NCBI GenBank assembly: GCA_016808115.1
Contig: JAEQBH010000026.1
Coordinates: 248,001-312,000 of the forward strand
Direction of reading: 5' to 3'
Length of the DNA: 64,000 bases
Origin: Tetrastigma voinierianum
Taxonomy: Eukaryota; Streptophyta; Magnoliopsida; Vitales; Vitaceae
The notes beneath the pieces are model-generated. The model was not told the origin of the DNA. It was given only the letters and a program-made list of their open reading frames with translations, and made no database searches. A program made the position numbers and the translations under genes. Within the stretch, counting starts at the first letter, position 1. Every line of letters begins with the position of its first letter. This document shows, piece by piece, positions 23,830 to 34,665 of this stretch.

Positions 23830-26461
23830 GAGAGAAATAAAATAAAATAAATAAATAAAATATAAAATATAAAAATAAAAATAAAAATAAAATAAAATAA
23901 ATAATAATAAATAAAATAAAACAATAAATAAATAAATAAAAATAATAATAAATAAAATAAAATAAAAAATACATTATTTAAATCGACTTGTAAATCAGAC
24001 ATCACTGGTAAATTAAAAAATATTATTTTAAAATTAAAACATAAAAAATGAAATTAAAAATTAAAAACTAGAAATTTTAAATCGATTCAAGACTTTTTTT
24101 TAAATGATAAATTGTGAATAAATTGCGCTGAATTTGACCACCTAAAAAGTCGATCGAATACGCGCCACAAGGCCGTATCGAACGACCCGCTGCCTATGAA
24201 ATTAACTCAAAGCATCGAGACATTATGTCGGCTTTTTAAATATAAATACTTAATTTAATAAATCGGACTGACTGATAAACATCTGCATAGGATATGCCTA
24301 TGGTTTGGACATAAACTAACGATCGCAAGCCCAATGGATGGGCCCACTGATCTAATCTGACGTTTCAACACGATGGGCCAAGCTAATCACTACGTAACGT
24401 GGCCGACCTAGTTCGCCTACCCTCATTGCTCTGGCCTGGCCTAGGTAAATGGGTTCTGGGTCCTAATAAGTCGATTTTGCCTGCCGAATGAATAAGTGAC
24501 CTAATTCTCACTGCTCTGACCTACGTAGCGCCGGTCACAAGTGTCGCCACCCCACAGCGGGCGCCTGCCGTAACAGGCCAACCTGTGAAGCTCAAGCCAT
24601 TCATTAAAACAGCCAGCTCAGTGGTTCAACCTAAGTTTATCAGTCCAAATTTTATAATTGTATTTCTGGCAAATGAATCGACCTACGGTCAGTTGGCCCC
24701 ATTGTGGCCAAGCAGCCACAGAACTGTCCTATCAGTCTGCTCAGAAATGGGCTTCAATCCCAAGTAAGTCGGGCCTCACTCTGCCGTGAACTTGGCCTTA
24801 ACCCATCAAAGCCGATTTCTACTTTACAGAACTAGGCCGTTTGCTTATCCCATCAGTAATAAGAGGCCAGTGAAACGACAATCCCAAGTCGGCCGGCCTA
24901 CGAATTATTTCATTCACAGGCCATCGGCCTACAAGATAACTGGGCCGACGGCATTTAACAGTTTTGGCTCTAATGCGCTTCGGCCACCAATGGGACGACG
25001 CTCTTAACTAAATCTTAATAGGTTTGATTTAATGTTGCCTAAAAGATTATAGCGCCGATCGATTTTAATGGGTCAATAAACGACTTAATGAATGCAAATA
25101 TCTAATGTATTTGGCCAAACGACTTAGGGAATACCACTCGGGTCAGTCAAATGGCTTGGTCAAAAGATATAATGAGCATGATCAAAAGAGCTTAAAAATT
25201 AGTCAAAAAGCTTAATTTAAGGCTAAACAAGATGATATAACCAAGTTTTTAATAATAATAATAATAATATAATATTTACAATACCATAGTTATGAAAATA
25301 TGAAATAATACTTTACACACAAGAGAGTAATAAATGTGATATAGAATAATTTAGTGAAATATAAATTAGGGAAGTAAGTGCGAGGGATAATGGTGATGAG
25401 TGAAAATATGAGAATAACGGTTAACATGTGCTCAAATAATCCTAAAACCATAGCTCAAATAAACCTAAAATAATGAATAATTATGGGAACAAAACAATAA
25501 ATAAATATGGAAAATAGAATCATAAATATACATGAAAATCGAAACATCTCAAACCAACTCAAAATAACCTGAATCAGCCTAAAATAATAAATAGAGAGAA
25601 AATTGATCTATAAACATGGAACCGAGAATAGACATATAAATAGAGAATAAAGAATATAGGAAATAAAAAAAGAAAAAAAATAGAAAATCATAGGAAAATA
25701 TTGAACAAAGAAAAAAACAAGTGATAAACACATGGGAATAAACCACCTGTGGTAAGAGCATAGTAATGGTATATAAGTGGTGTGAGAAAATGGAACTATT
25801 AGCAAACATTGGGGAAAAGAGCTAGAAAACCAAATGTATATTTAAGCCTAAATGAGTAAGATGAAGATAATATTTTAATGGGTAATAAGAGAAATTTAAA
25901 AAATAAAAGAAAAAAACAATAGCCCCACCCATCACGACAATCAATCCTCCGCCTCATCTAATCATCAAACACCACCAAAATGTTCATATTTACATGGGTT
26001 TCAATAGCCGAATTAACACCAAAATGTCTCTTGCTACATGGGTCTTTACATGGATTTTAAAATTTATCTTCATATGGGCATCAACAATATTTCGATCATA
26101 TAATATGCAGCCGGAACAAAACCAAAATACCCAAATAAAATATAGAGAAAGTAGAAACAGAACCAAGAGAGAAAAAAAAAATGAAAGAGGAAACGGAGGA
26201 ATAGAGACATATTCTAGAGAGAGAAAATTGAAGAAAAGATGATCAAGAAACAATTACACACAAGATGTCCATATTCAAAAAAATCAAATCAAATCAAATG
26301 AAATGAAAAAAAAATAAAAAATAAAAATAAATAAACCATCATCGAAAACTTATCAAAACATCAACCAAGAGATATCTCAAAAGGAAATCTAAATAAGCAC
26401 CAAGAAATACATCATAACAAAATATGGAAATAAAATATTAAAAAAAAAAACAACCCAGAAA

Positions 26462-27808
26462 AGGAAATGGGATTCATCATATGAAAAAAAAACATTACCT
26501 AAATGTCTCTCTTTGTTGCTCCCTCCAACTATTTCCTCTCTAATTGGCCTCCCTTTCTCTCTCTAAGAAACTCCCCCTCTCCCTCCTTTTTTTCTTTCTT
26601 TGTTTCTTCCCTGCTCTCTTCTTCCTTCCTTCTCTTTCTCTCTTTTATTTTTTGTTTTCTTCCTCTTATTTTTTTGTTTTCTCTTCCTCCTACTCCCCTC
26701 CTACCCGTTTTGGCTCCCCCTCACTACTCCCTACTTCCTTCCTTCTTTTTTCTCTCATTTTCTTCCCTTCTTCATTCACAACCACTTTACTCATTGATCC
26801 CTAGTTCGCTGGCATTTTGCATAAACCATTACTGAGAGCAACAGAATTCAAAGTCAAGCAAATACGACAATTTAGAGGCAGATTCCGCAATAGGAATATT
26901 ATCAAGCAATATACGCCACTCGATAGAAACAACATAGGAATTAAGCACAAACTGCTAATGAAATTGGCACGATTTAAAAATCATACATATACGACAATTT
27001 AAAGGCAGATTCTGCAATTGGAAAGTCATTGATAATTTATGTCATTCAGTATCACACATATTTAACAAATTAAAGGCGGATTCTGCAATTGGAATGCCAT
27101 TGGCAATTTACGTCATTCAATATCACACATATTCAACAATTTAAAGGCAGATTCTGCAATTTGAATGCCATTGACAATTTGCTTCATTCATCAGTGACTA
27201 CTTAAGCAGAATTAAACATTAAACCCTTACTGAGATTGACATGATTCAAAGCCCGGTCATAAATGAAAATCTCAAGGTCGCACACAAATGAGAATCAAGT
27301 ATCTTACAATCTAACCATTAAACAAGAAAATATAACAGTTTCCAGCAACTTCACAACTTCTTCAACATACAAACACAAGATATTTATTTACAGAACCAGG
27401 TAACAACAAAGCCCCTAGAAAAATGTCCAACAATCATATCAAGCAAGAATCCGCAAATTCTCAACATAAACTCGAAAAAGAAGCACTCACAAGCTTAATT
27501 GCAACCTCCTCGTTCGTCTGAATATTAGTACCAAGATAGATCTCCCCGAACGAGCCGCTACCGATCTTCCTCCCCAGCCGAAACTTATTCCCAACACGAG
27601 GCTCCATCCACACAAACCCTAACCCACAAATTCAAACCCTAATTCCACTCCCAAAAATATAAAAATTCTACTCAGCAAAAGAACTAAAAAAAAAAAAAAA
27701 ACTGCTGAACTTCCCCAAAAGCAGAAACCCTAGACCAAGTGGAAACAAAAACAAAATCAAAATCAAAATGCAGGAAACGAAAACGTAGGGTTAAGTTCAA
27801 GATAGAGA
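26462..27808. mobile_element. Insertion carrying a captured host-gene fragment
   Basis: This segment is absent from the left block. The left flank ends CCCAGAAAA and the right flank resumes AGAAAACTCAAT, so AGAAAA appears on both sides and is a candidate 6-bp target duplication. The first 340 bp are pyrimidine-rich and resemble the block's own CT tract, so part may be a local duplication. 26863-27195 contains four diverged repeats (CAATTTAAAGGCAGATTCTG words, spacing about 71 bp for the last three). 27491-27607 is the casein kinase 1 exon. No terminal inverted repeat or Helitron-type end was convincing. Confidence 0.55.
27491..27607 (-). pseudogene. Casein kinase 1-like gene fragment: intact first coding exon
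   Basis: The minus strand from the ATG at 27607 gives 39 uninterrupted codons. They start [16 protein letters not shown], continue through the glycine-rich ATP-binding loop [11 protein letters not shown] and end at the VAIKL strand that holds the ATP-anchoring lysine. This matches the N-terminus of plant casein kinase 1-like (CKL) Ser/Thr kinases almost word for word. A consensus donor (GTGAGT) follows at 27490. Upstream (27608-27800) lies CT/AAACCCTA-rich sequence like a plant 5' UTR. No later exon (the rest of the N-lobe, catalytic loop or C-lobe) is found between 22600 and 27490, so this is a fragment and not a working kinase. Presence of intron sequence means it was copied at DNA level and not from mRNA. 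Confidence 0.88.
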
Positions 27809-28194
27809 AGAAAACTCAATAATTTCTCTCACTAGAAACTCTCTCTCTCTCCCTCTTCCCATTTTCCCTTTTTTCGGCTCCACTCCCCTTCCTCCTCTTC
27901 ATTCTTTCTTCCCTGTTTTAATTCTTCTTTTCCTTTTCCTTGTTTGTCTCCTTTCTTTTTTTTTTCTTTTTTTATCCTCCACTTCTTATTTTTATTTCTT
28001 CTTATAAAATTTCCTCAAGACATGGGAAAGTGTAGTGTGTAGGGACCCTATGTCCCCATTATTTTTTATTTTTTTATTTTTATATTTTTTAACTATTTTT
28101 CATTTTTCATTTTTTTGTTCTTTTATTTTTTATTTTTTCTTAATCATTTAAATTAAAAAACAATAAAATAATAAAATAATAAAAAAAACACTGC

Positions 28195-28740
28195 TTTGTG
28201 GGGTCTATATAGGTGGGGCCCAAAATTCATATATCCTTTGAATAAATAATCTAGTATCTAATTTATGACCAAATTTTTAATTGATTGTGAATATTTTATA
28301 TTTTATTATTATACTAACATGGTTTCCTAATTAATACCACGTCTGACATCGCCCAAGTACACTTTTTTCTCATTTAACTTTGCTTGATTATTTATTTATA
28401 TATGTTTTACATGTTTTTATATTATTATCACTCATATTCTATGATTCATTAAATTTAATTAGACAAAATTCATATTTTTCTGGATTGCTTCTAGAAAGAC
28501 CAACTTTGTGGAGCCTAGAGCCACACTCTTCGCACCTTCCCGGGAGCAAGAACCCGACCCCCAAACCTACACTCAATTTTTCTGGGACTCGCTTTTCTTA
28601 TCGCTAATCATATTTAAGCGCGCTTTTTCTTCTTATTTGCTTTCTCTTTTAAAATAAAAACAAAATAAGCTTACGACCAACCGCTTTTAAAATATAAAAC
28701 GAATTTCGCCTTTTTATGAACGAGCACACCTAAACAAACG
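28195..28740 (-). repeat. Right arm of the long imperfect inverted repeat
   Basis: This is the inverted partner of 22641-23185. Both arms have the GGGCCCCACC landmark facing inward and the TTTTGTTTTTATTTTAAAAG landmark outward. Together they enclose about 5 kb containing the right block. They could be terminal inverted repeats of one large element, or parts of two elements in opposite orientation. Confidence 0.62.
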
Positions 28741-29344
28741 TAATTCACGCTGCTATGATGCATAAGTCATGTTAAAATAATATTAGATTCAAAATATTCT
28801 TATTTCACTTGTTTAAGTAAATCTTAATTTTAAGCAACTTCTTTATTCAATTCAAGTTTACCATGTAATGAAACCTTAAATGTTTTATGAAAATATCATT
28901 TTTTCGAAAGTGGTAGGAAATTGTCATTTGAACAATATTTGGTCATACAAATAGTAGTTTGTATTTGGAGAATTATTTTGATTATAAATTTCGAATTTTG
29001 TAAACCTTGTCACTGAAGTAGACATTGAACCTCATTTTTTAACTACATGAGGATTGGAAAACGTAATTAGTGAGGCAAATATTGAAACTCGTTATTTATA
29101 CCTAAGTAGTGAGGAAGACATTAAACCTCATTATTTAACTATATGAGAATTAATGGAAAACCTAGTCAGCAGGTAGTTACTAACCTTATGATACAAGCCG
29201 TTCGTTAGTCTCATCTGAATTGAAGGGCCATCAATTTCTAAAGTTAGAAGCAATTGTGTTTATGCTATATATATTTGAAGATTATATCATGTGTTACGTC
29301 ACTTCTTATGGTTATAAAAGAAATTATTAATATGTTTCAAAACA
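28741..29344. other. Interval with short direct repeats
   Basis: About 29005-29165 contains three imperfect copies of a unit of about 55-60 bp around GTGAGGAAGACATTAAACCT and ATTTAACTATATGAGAATTA. Nothing else is recognised. Confidence 0.5.
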
Positions 29345-30243
29345 AAATATCAGAGATTATATTGGAGGAGATTCCATTGTTTGGAAAGAAATTATCAATA
29401 ATAGAAAATATATCGGAGCTGACCTAAAATGGTGCATAGTAGATGGCAAGCAAGTTTGCTTCTGGACCGATCATTGGGTTTATATGTCCCCCTTTATCAC
29501 TTATATAGATGAGAACAATAGGCGGTTTATTAATTAGGACGCTAGAGTGCATGATTTTATAAACCAAGACAAGGAGTGGGATCTCTGCTCTGTAGGCATG
29601 TTCCTCCCCTCCAATGTTTTAGTAGACATTAAAGCGATTCTCATTCCTTTATCTCCCATGAAGGATAGGGGTTTTTGGGGATTCTCCCAAGACAGTAAGT
29701 TTACTCTCAAGTCAGCTACTTGGGTAATGAGAAAGCATTCAAGTCACCCTAGATCCAAAATGTTGAAATGGATATGGAAATTAAACTCCTTCCTAAGATT
29801 AAATTTTTCCTTTGGTTGGTTGTTAGGGATGCCCTTCCTAGTTGTAAATTTCTCTCTGCTAGAAAGATAGATATCCCTATTAAATGTCATTTTTGTAGCC
29901 AAAATGTTGAAAATATTGATCATGTCGTTAGAAAATGCACATTTGTTCAGGGAATTTAGGACCATATTAAGTTTAACTGTCTCGCTCCGCTTTTCCATGA
30001 AGGATACTTCTTCTCTTGGCTAGAATTGATCTTCAAAAAATATAAAACCAACTATAAATTGTTCAATCACCCTATGGAAAATATTAGCGTAATATTGTGG
30101 AATGTTTGGACTCATAAAAATTAAGTCTTGTTTAGAAAGAGCTAAGCAAACCCCTTTCTCGTCATCGAGAAAGCCACCCTGATTTTTCAAAATCTTCAGG
30201 ATTATTCACATGTCCCCTATCCTTTGCATGAAAGATGCACATC
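29345..30243 (+). pseudogene. L1-type LINE ORF2 C-terminal fragment (zf-RVT and RNase H edge)
   Basis: The plus strand opens with GDSIVWKEIINNRKYIGADL and WCIVDGKQVCFWTDHWV, the hallmark of the region after the RT in plant non-LTR elements. 29547-29770 continues with the W-D-L and IPLSPMKDRGFWGF blocks. After a frame change near 29765 the zf-RVT zinc-binding domain follows: IKFFLWLVVRDALPSCKFL, then Cys-x2-Cys...His...Cys. About 30090-30200 reads ISVILWNVWTHKN, the edge of the LINE RNase H, and ends with stops. Several in-frame stops (for example at 29535) make it a dead copy. Its 3' end is cut by the gypsy LTR starting near 30246. Confidence 0.85.
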
Positions 30244-30245
30244 AT

Positions 30246-32867
30246 TAGCATGCCCCAACTCCTAGCCTTCACAAAGGTCATGAAAGTAAGGTCATTTTTT
30301 TTTTTTTTTTAAGCCGGGAGCAACCTTGGGTTCGTTTCATTCATATAACGTTAAACATTTAACTTCGTACTATATTCAGAAGAATGGACATAAAAATATA
30401 CGAGCTCCATATATAGAGTTTGCTCAACATTTACAATATTTACATTGTTTACAAAACAAATATATACAAAAAATATACCAAAAGGTCTTTAGCGGCACCC
30501 AAGAATTTGTCGGGCCTCGTCACTGAAGTGAGTGTCCTGATTCTCGTTTATGCTTCCCCCTGTACTTCCACACGGATGAAACACCCCGCGCTTTAAACTT
30601 ATAGCTTAGTGGAATTAATACATACTGACGACTTCTAATAGCTTGGCCATCACACTTCTATACACATGCATACATACCTAAGATATCATATCATTTAAAC
30701 ATACTTATACATATTTCATATTTACTTATCATACCATGTTTCATTTCATATCATTTTACACTTGCCTACGTTTTTGGCTTTCACAATATACATGTTATCA
30801 GATGTAAGTTATGCTTCTCTTATCATATCATATCATTTCCTCATATATCTAAGTCATTTGTTTTATGCTCTAAGCTCCGTATAAACCTTAAGTGGATAAA
30901 AGAAATTATAGCAGCCCGAAGGTTTATACTCACTATACGAAATGCTATTCATGCGGCCCGGCGTTGCGATTAACAGACGAGACAACGACCATCTATAAGG
31001 GCCTCAAGGCTACTAAATGACTCAAACAGGCCACCTGGACAAGATCACAGACTTGTTTTTCCCTACTGTGGATGCCCCATCTATCCTCTACCAGTTCTAG
31101 CAAACAATCCATGTGTATTTTATTGCTCGCACATATCTCATATTCCCGAATAATTATCATCATCCGGTAATCATACGCGAGTATTTACAATCATTTATTT
31201 GTATCTTTGCATTTTTCTATATCTCATTATTTGCATGAATAACTATGGTTACTAAGCATGTTTATGAGCCATTTTTACTATCATTCCAATTTCATCAAGC
31301 TATATATGGATGGATTCTAGACTCAAAGGGCTTTCCATAGAGTCTAAGAACATCCGAAACGGAGTTCGGACGAAGAAATTATGACCCTCCGAAGTTGGAG
31401 GCTTCCCAAGAACAGTGGCTACGAGCAAAACCAGCAGGGCTTATTGTTTTTCGTAATTTCTGGACTTAATATGAGTTAAAATGTCATCAATCTATATATA
31501 AATGGATTCTAGACTCAAATGGCTTTCCATAGAGTCCAAGAACTTCCAAACAGAGTTCGGACGAAGAAATTATGACCGTCCGAAGTTGGAGGCTTCCCAT
31601 GAACAGGGTTATGAGCAACACCAGCAGGGCCTACTATTTTTCGTGATTTGTAGTTTGATTTTACAGGACTCAAACTTCCAAGGTTGAACCGGAAATAAAT
31701 ATTGTATTCTACCAGTGAATCTTCCATGCTACTATTTTCACACTGTCTTCACCAAATTTACAGCTAGTGCATAAGCAAAAAAAATATGCAAATGGTGTAG
31801 AACTATAGACAGTCTCCTTAAGACAATAAAACTATAGAATTCTTCATGATCATCACATAAAAATTTTATCAACCACTCTTTCGTCTCCCATCACGAAAAA
31901 CTCCAGAATCGCAAAAATAGCTAGAATGTCTTATTCATTCATCAATTACATCTGATAATAAAAATGTTTTATCACCGCAACATGAAAGATTTGAACTATA
32001 TTTTAATCTGAATCACCTATGACTTTTGATTTCTAAATTGGGTGTCAAATATTTCCTCAGCCTGTATTTAACTGCCGCAATTTCCAACAATCCAAATTAA
32101 TTTTTTTCATAAAGCTTCTACCTAACTTGTGGATCATCTTCCCATATGCTTCCTCCATCCTAATTTCAACAACCCAAAATTATAATACTCTTATTTAGTC
32201 TAACAAAGTTTCCACCAAACTTGTGAACCATTTTCTCAGATGATTCCACTAAGGTTGTGAACCATTTTCCCACATTCATCGACCTTAAACCATTGCAAAC
32301 AACATTCAATCAACCCGATCAAATTTCATGCATGCACACGTACTTGAGATTTGGCAATAACCAACTCAAAAAAACTTATACAAAACAAAGCTATCAACAA
32401 GGAGACTAGACCAAACGATAGTAGTGTACAAAAATCCATACCTTTCTTGGCTTTCTTCTTTTCTTCCTCTTCTTCTTCTCTTCTCCTCTCTTCTTCTCCC
32501 TCTCTCTACGTTTTGCTCTCCCAAAAATTGCCCAAATGAGAGACCTAAATGGGTTTTATCACAATTTGAGTTAATTTCCTTTTATTTGCACTTTGGTCCT
32601 CCATCTTCTTTCTACTTTTAAGTCCCTCATTTCTCTTTCATTTACAAATCAAGTTATGAACATTTCACTTTAACCTATAATCTTCTTATCTTATGACTTT
32701 TATGTCCCAATTTGACAAGTTGCAATTTTACCCTTGTATCTTGTCTGGTCAGAGTTTAAAATTTCATAACATAATAATAATTACGAAAATTTTCCAAATG
32801 CACTAATAATACATACTCTAATTATGTTTAAAAACAACTAGGAGGTGTATTTTGAGTTATTCTGATT
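30246..32867 (-). mobile_element. 3' LTR of a Tekay/Del-like Ty3/gypsy element
   Basis: This aligns with 38119-40400 and 54342-56650. Examples are the GATTCTAGACTCAAAGGGCT and GAAGAAATTATGACCGTCCG words, the CTTGTGAACCATTTTCTCAG words and a CT-rich patch near 32450. The left edge (GCCCCAACTC near 30252) corresponds to the TGTGACGCCCCCAACTCGG terminus of the other LTRs but has decayed. It differs by an extra tandem copy of about 186 bp (31300-31485 and 31486-31655). The right edge directly meets the polypurine tract. Confidence 0.8.
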
Positions 32868-32879
32868 CCCCCCTTAAAT
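32868..32879 (-). other. Polypurine tract of the gypsy element
   Basis: On the minus strand the tract reads ATTTAAGGGGGG, immediately before the 3' LTR and just after a CGAGGGCGAAATTTAT segment. That arrangement is usual at the end of plant chromovirus pol, where a polypurine tract primes plus-strand DNA. Its position confirms the minus orientation of the element. Confidence 0.72.
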
Positions 32880-33165
32880 AAATTTCGCCCTCGAAGTGCA
32901 CGAGCTAGTGTTGAGGTATTGTACCCTCATTATTAGGTCACAGTTCCCATGTAAACTTCTTCCCGTCTTAGTGATCTTTAGCAAAACACTTTTCTCGAGG
33001 ACTTGCTTGTTAGTAGCGTCTTATTCCACGATCTATAATAGCTTTCGTCTTAAGTGATAAAATCTTCTTATACTTGTATGTCTTGGTTGGTCATATGTAC
33101 GATGTGTCAACTTGATATCTCGGCATGGAGCCTGGTATCATGTAATTTGGCTAACTCCATAGGGA
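32880..33165 (-). pseudogene. Ty3/gypsy integrase C-terminal tail (distal part)
   Basis: Read on the minus strand from 33165, a frame gives an ELAKLHDTRLHAEIS-like segment. In broken frames this is followed by a KTLL...KDH...KKFTWEL pattern, the degraded chromodomain-like tail (usually K-V-L-W-K-N-H...ATWE) of Tekay/Del integrases. It is the continuation of 36218-36430, from which a later LTR insertion separates it. Confidence 0.75.
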
Positions 33166-33170
33166 GTGCC

Positions 33171-33800
33171 TGTGAGAGCCCCACCCCGGGTCCCACCCAC
33201 ACTTGGGTCCCACCGCGTAATTACTCGGCTCGCGGGAGTATAAGGAGCTAGTCCCACTCTTGCTTGCACTACCGGCTCAGTGAGAGGCTGGGCAGGTACG
33301 GGACGTATTGGGAAATGGGAGCACTGCCGCTGGCGGGTTCTTGGCTCGGTTGGTGGTGAGAGTAACTCCCCGTTTGTGTCTGTGTGGGCCGAACTCCGGC
33401 TTGGCGCAGGGCGGTGCCTGCGTGGTGGGAACCATGGGTTGTGTGAAGTGAGACACAGTGAAGATGCCAGCGATAAAGCGCCTTTTATTGTGAGGCCCAC
33501 CGGGTCCCACCCACCTGGGTTCCTTCCCACATGTGGTCTCACATTTCGCGGGAGTATAAGAGTGAGTCCCTTAGCACTAACCCGCCTCCGTGAGGCCGGG
33601 CCAGGCACGGGGGCCTTAATGGGAAATGGGGCGCTCTCCTTGCCAGGCTTCAGGCTAGTAGCCGGTTGGTGAGTGAGAGAGGTGCTCCCAGGCTGACCCT
33701 GCCGCGTGGTGCTTTGGGTTCGGCTCTCACGGAAAGCCGGCAGCGAGGATGCCTGCCTGCTGTGAGTGGGGTGTGTGAGGTGGGACCGATGTGAAGTGAA
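33171..33800. repeat. Two tandem GC-rich units of about 320 bp at the solo-LTR start
   Basis: 33171-33489 and 33490-33800 share the order GTGAG-GCCCCACC, GGGTCCCACCCAC, CGCGGGAGTATAAG, GTGAGGC-GGGCAGG, GGGAAATGGG-GC and a TGTGAAGTGA end. They are much more GC-rich than the neighbourhood. Confidence 0.8.
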
Positions 33801-34209
33801 TACCACGATAAGAACTAAAAACAATAATGCTGAGATAATGAAATCTCAGGTGGGTGGCATAATTTATAAGGAAAATAACATTTTATATTTGTGGTTCTTT
33901 TCTCAAAACCTTCGTTCACTCTTTGTAAAGTTCTAGTTTAGAAACATTTCTGAAACGAAACTTTTACCAGCGTCCGACATATGCAAGTCATGCTCCTGAA
34001 TAGTAGAACCTGATATTAAGAAAACCATAATACTTGTACACAACATAAGTCGAAACCATGAAAACATGTATAGCCAGTCAGTAATAAGATAAGCTTTGAA
34101 ATCATGTACGTCATGAGTATTAAAAAATAGTTACTATATTTAAGAGAAACAACATGTCCATACCACATACCCATCGTAAGCGAGTCGGTGGTAAGTATCA
34201 CGGCAAGTG

Positions 34210-34665
34210 ACAACTAATGAACTGTGGTTACACGTGCATCACGTGTAGTTAACAAACCTCGGTATACCGGCCATCAACGTGGCAGCTAACGAATATAAGT
34301 AGGCCGTGAAAAGTCGGCGTGTGAAATGGCGCAAACCTCGGGTGGGCAGGCCATCACGTGGCCTTTAACAAACCTCAGGCGAGCTAGAGCTCATCCACGT
34401 GGCACCTAATAAAGCCTCAGGAGTAAACACGGCCCATCACGTGGCACCTAAATAACCTCCCAGGGTAAACTTGGCCCATCCGTCAGCTGCTATCAAACCT
34501 CGGAGTAAGCACGGCGTCGCGTGCCTTAACAAACCTCAGGAAGTGAACTGTCCGTCACGTGTCCTCTAATAATCCCACTCCGGAGTACTTAGGCCATCAC
34601 GTGGCAACTAATAAACCTCCGGGTAACCCGGCCATCACGTGGTAACCCGATATAACCATTAGCAC
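34210..34665. repeat. Tandem array of about 45-bp units carrying G-box (CACGTG) cores
   Basis: Roughly ten imperfect units follow the pattern AACAAACCTCGGGTAAAC, then CGGCCATCACGTGGC and ACCTAAT. At least seven retain CACGTG, mostly as CACGTGGC. The array lies within the solo LTR. It could act as a cluster of bZIP/bHLH sites, but that is inferred from sequence alone. Confidence 0.78.

Larger units (their letters stand above)
23830..28185 (-). repeat. Right direct-repeat block (probable 5' LTR of the Tat/Ogre-like element)
   Basis: The block is collinear with 12672-15805, including the low-complexity (AATAA)n head, the AAT run near 25250, the CGACAATCAATCCTCCGCCT landmark near 25938 and the final pyrimidine tract. 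It differs in two ways. The minisatellite part (24200-25130) is so altered that it scarcely aligns. An extra segment of about 1.35 kb (26462-27808) sits inside the phrase that reads CAACCCAGAAAACTCAAT in the left block. The inverted arms flank this block and not the left one. Confidence 0.6.

Noticed and set aside
23771..24005. Phe/Tyr/Leu-rich minus-strand open frames
   Set aside because: AATAA low-complexity run read on the complementary strand.
26800..26812. CTAG followed by T as a Helitron 3' end
   Set aside because: No stable hairpin just upstream and no matching TC-type 5' end located; too short to support.
26503..26835. Ser/Phe/Leu-rich open frames in three registers
   Set aside because: Pyrimidine-rich tract; all three plus frames are open, typical of biased composition.
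33138..33824. 228-codon minus-strand open frame, the longest outside the LYK genes except the LysM exon
   Set aside because: It lies in the GC-rich tandem duplication of the solo LTR, is full of Pro/Arg/Ser from base composition, and plus-strand frames are equally open. No domain is visible.
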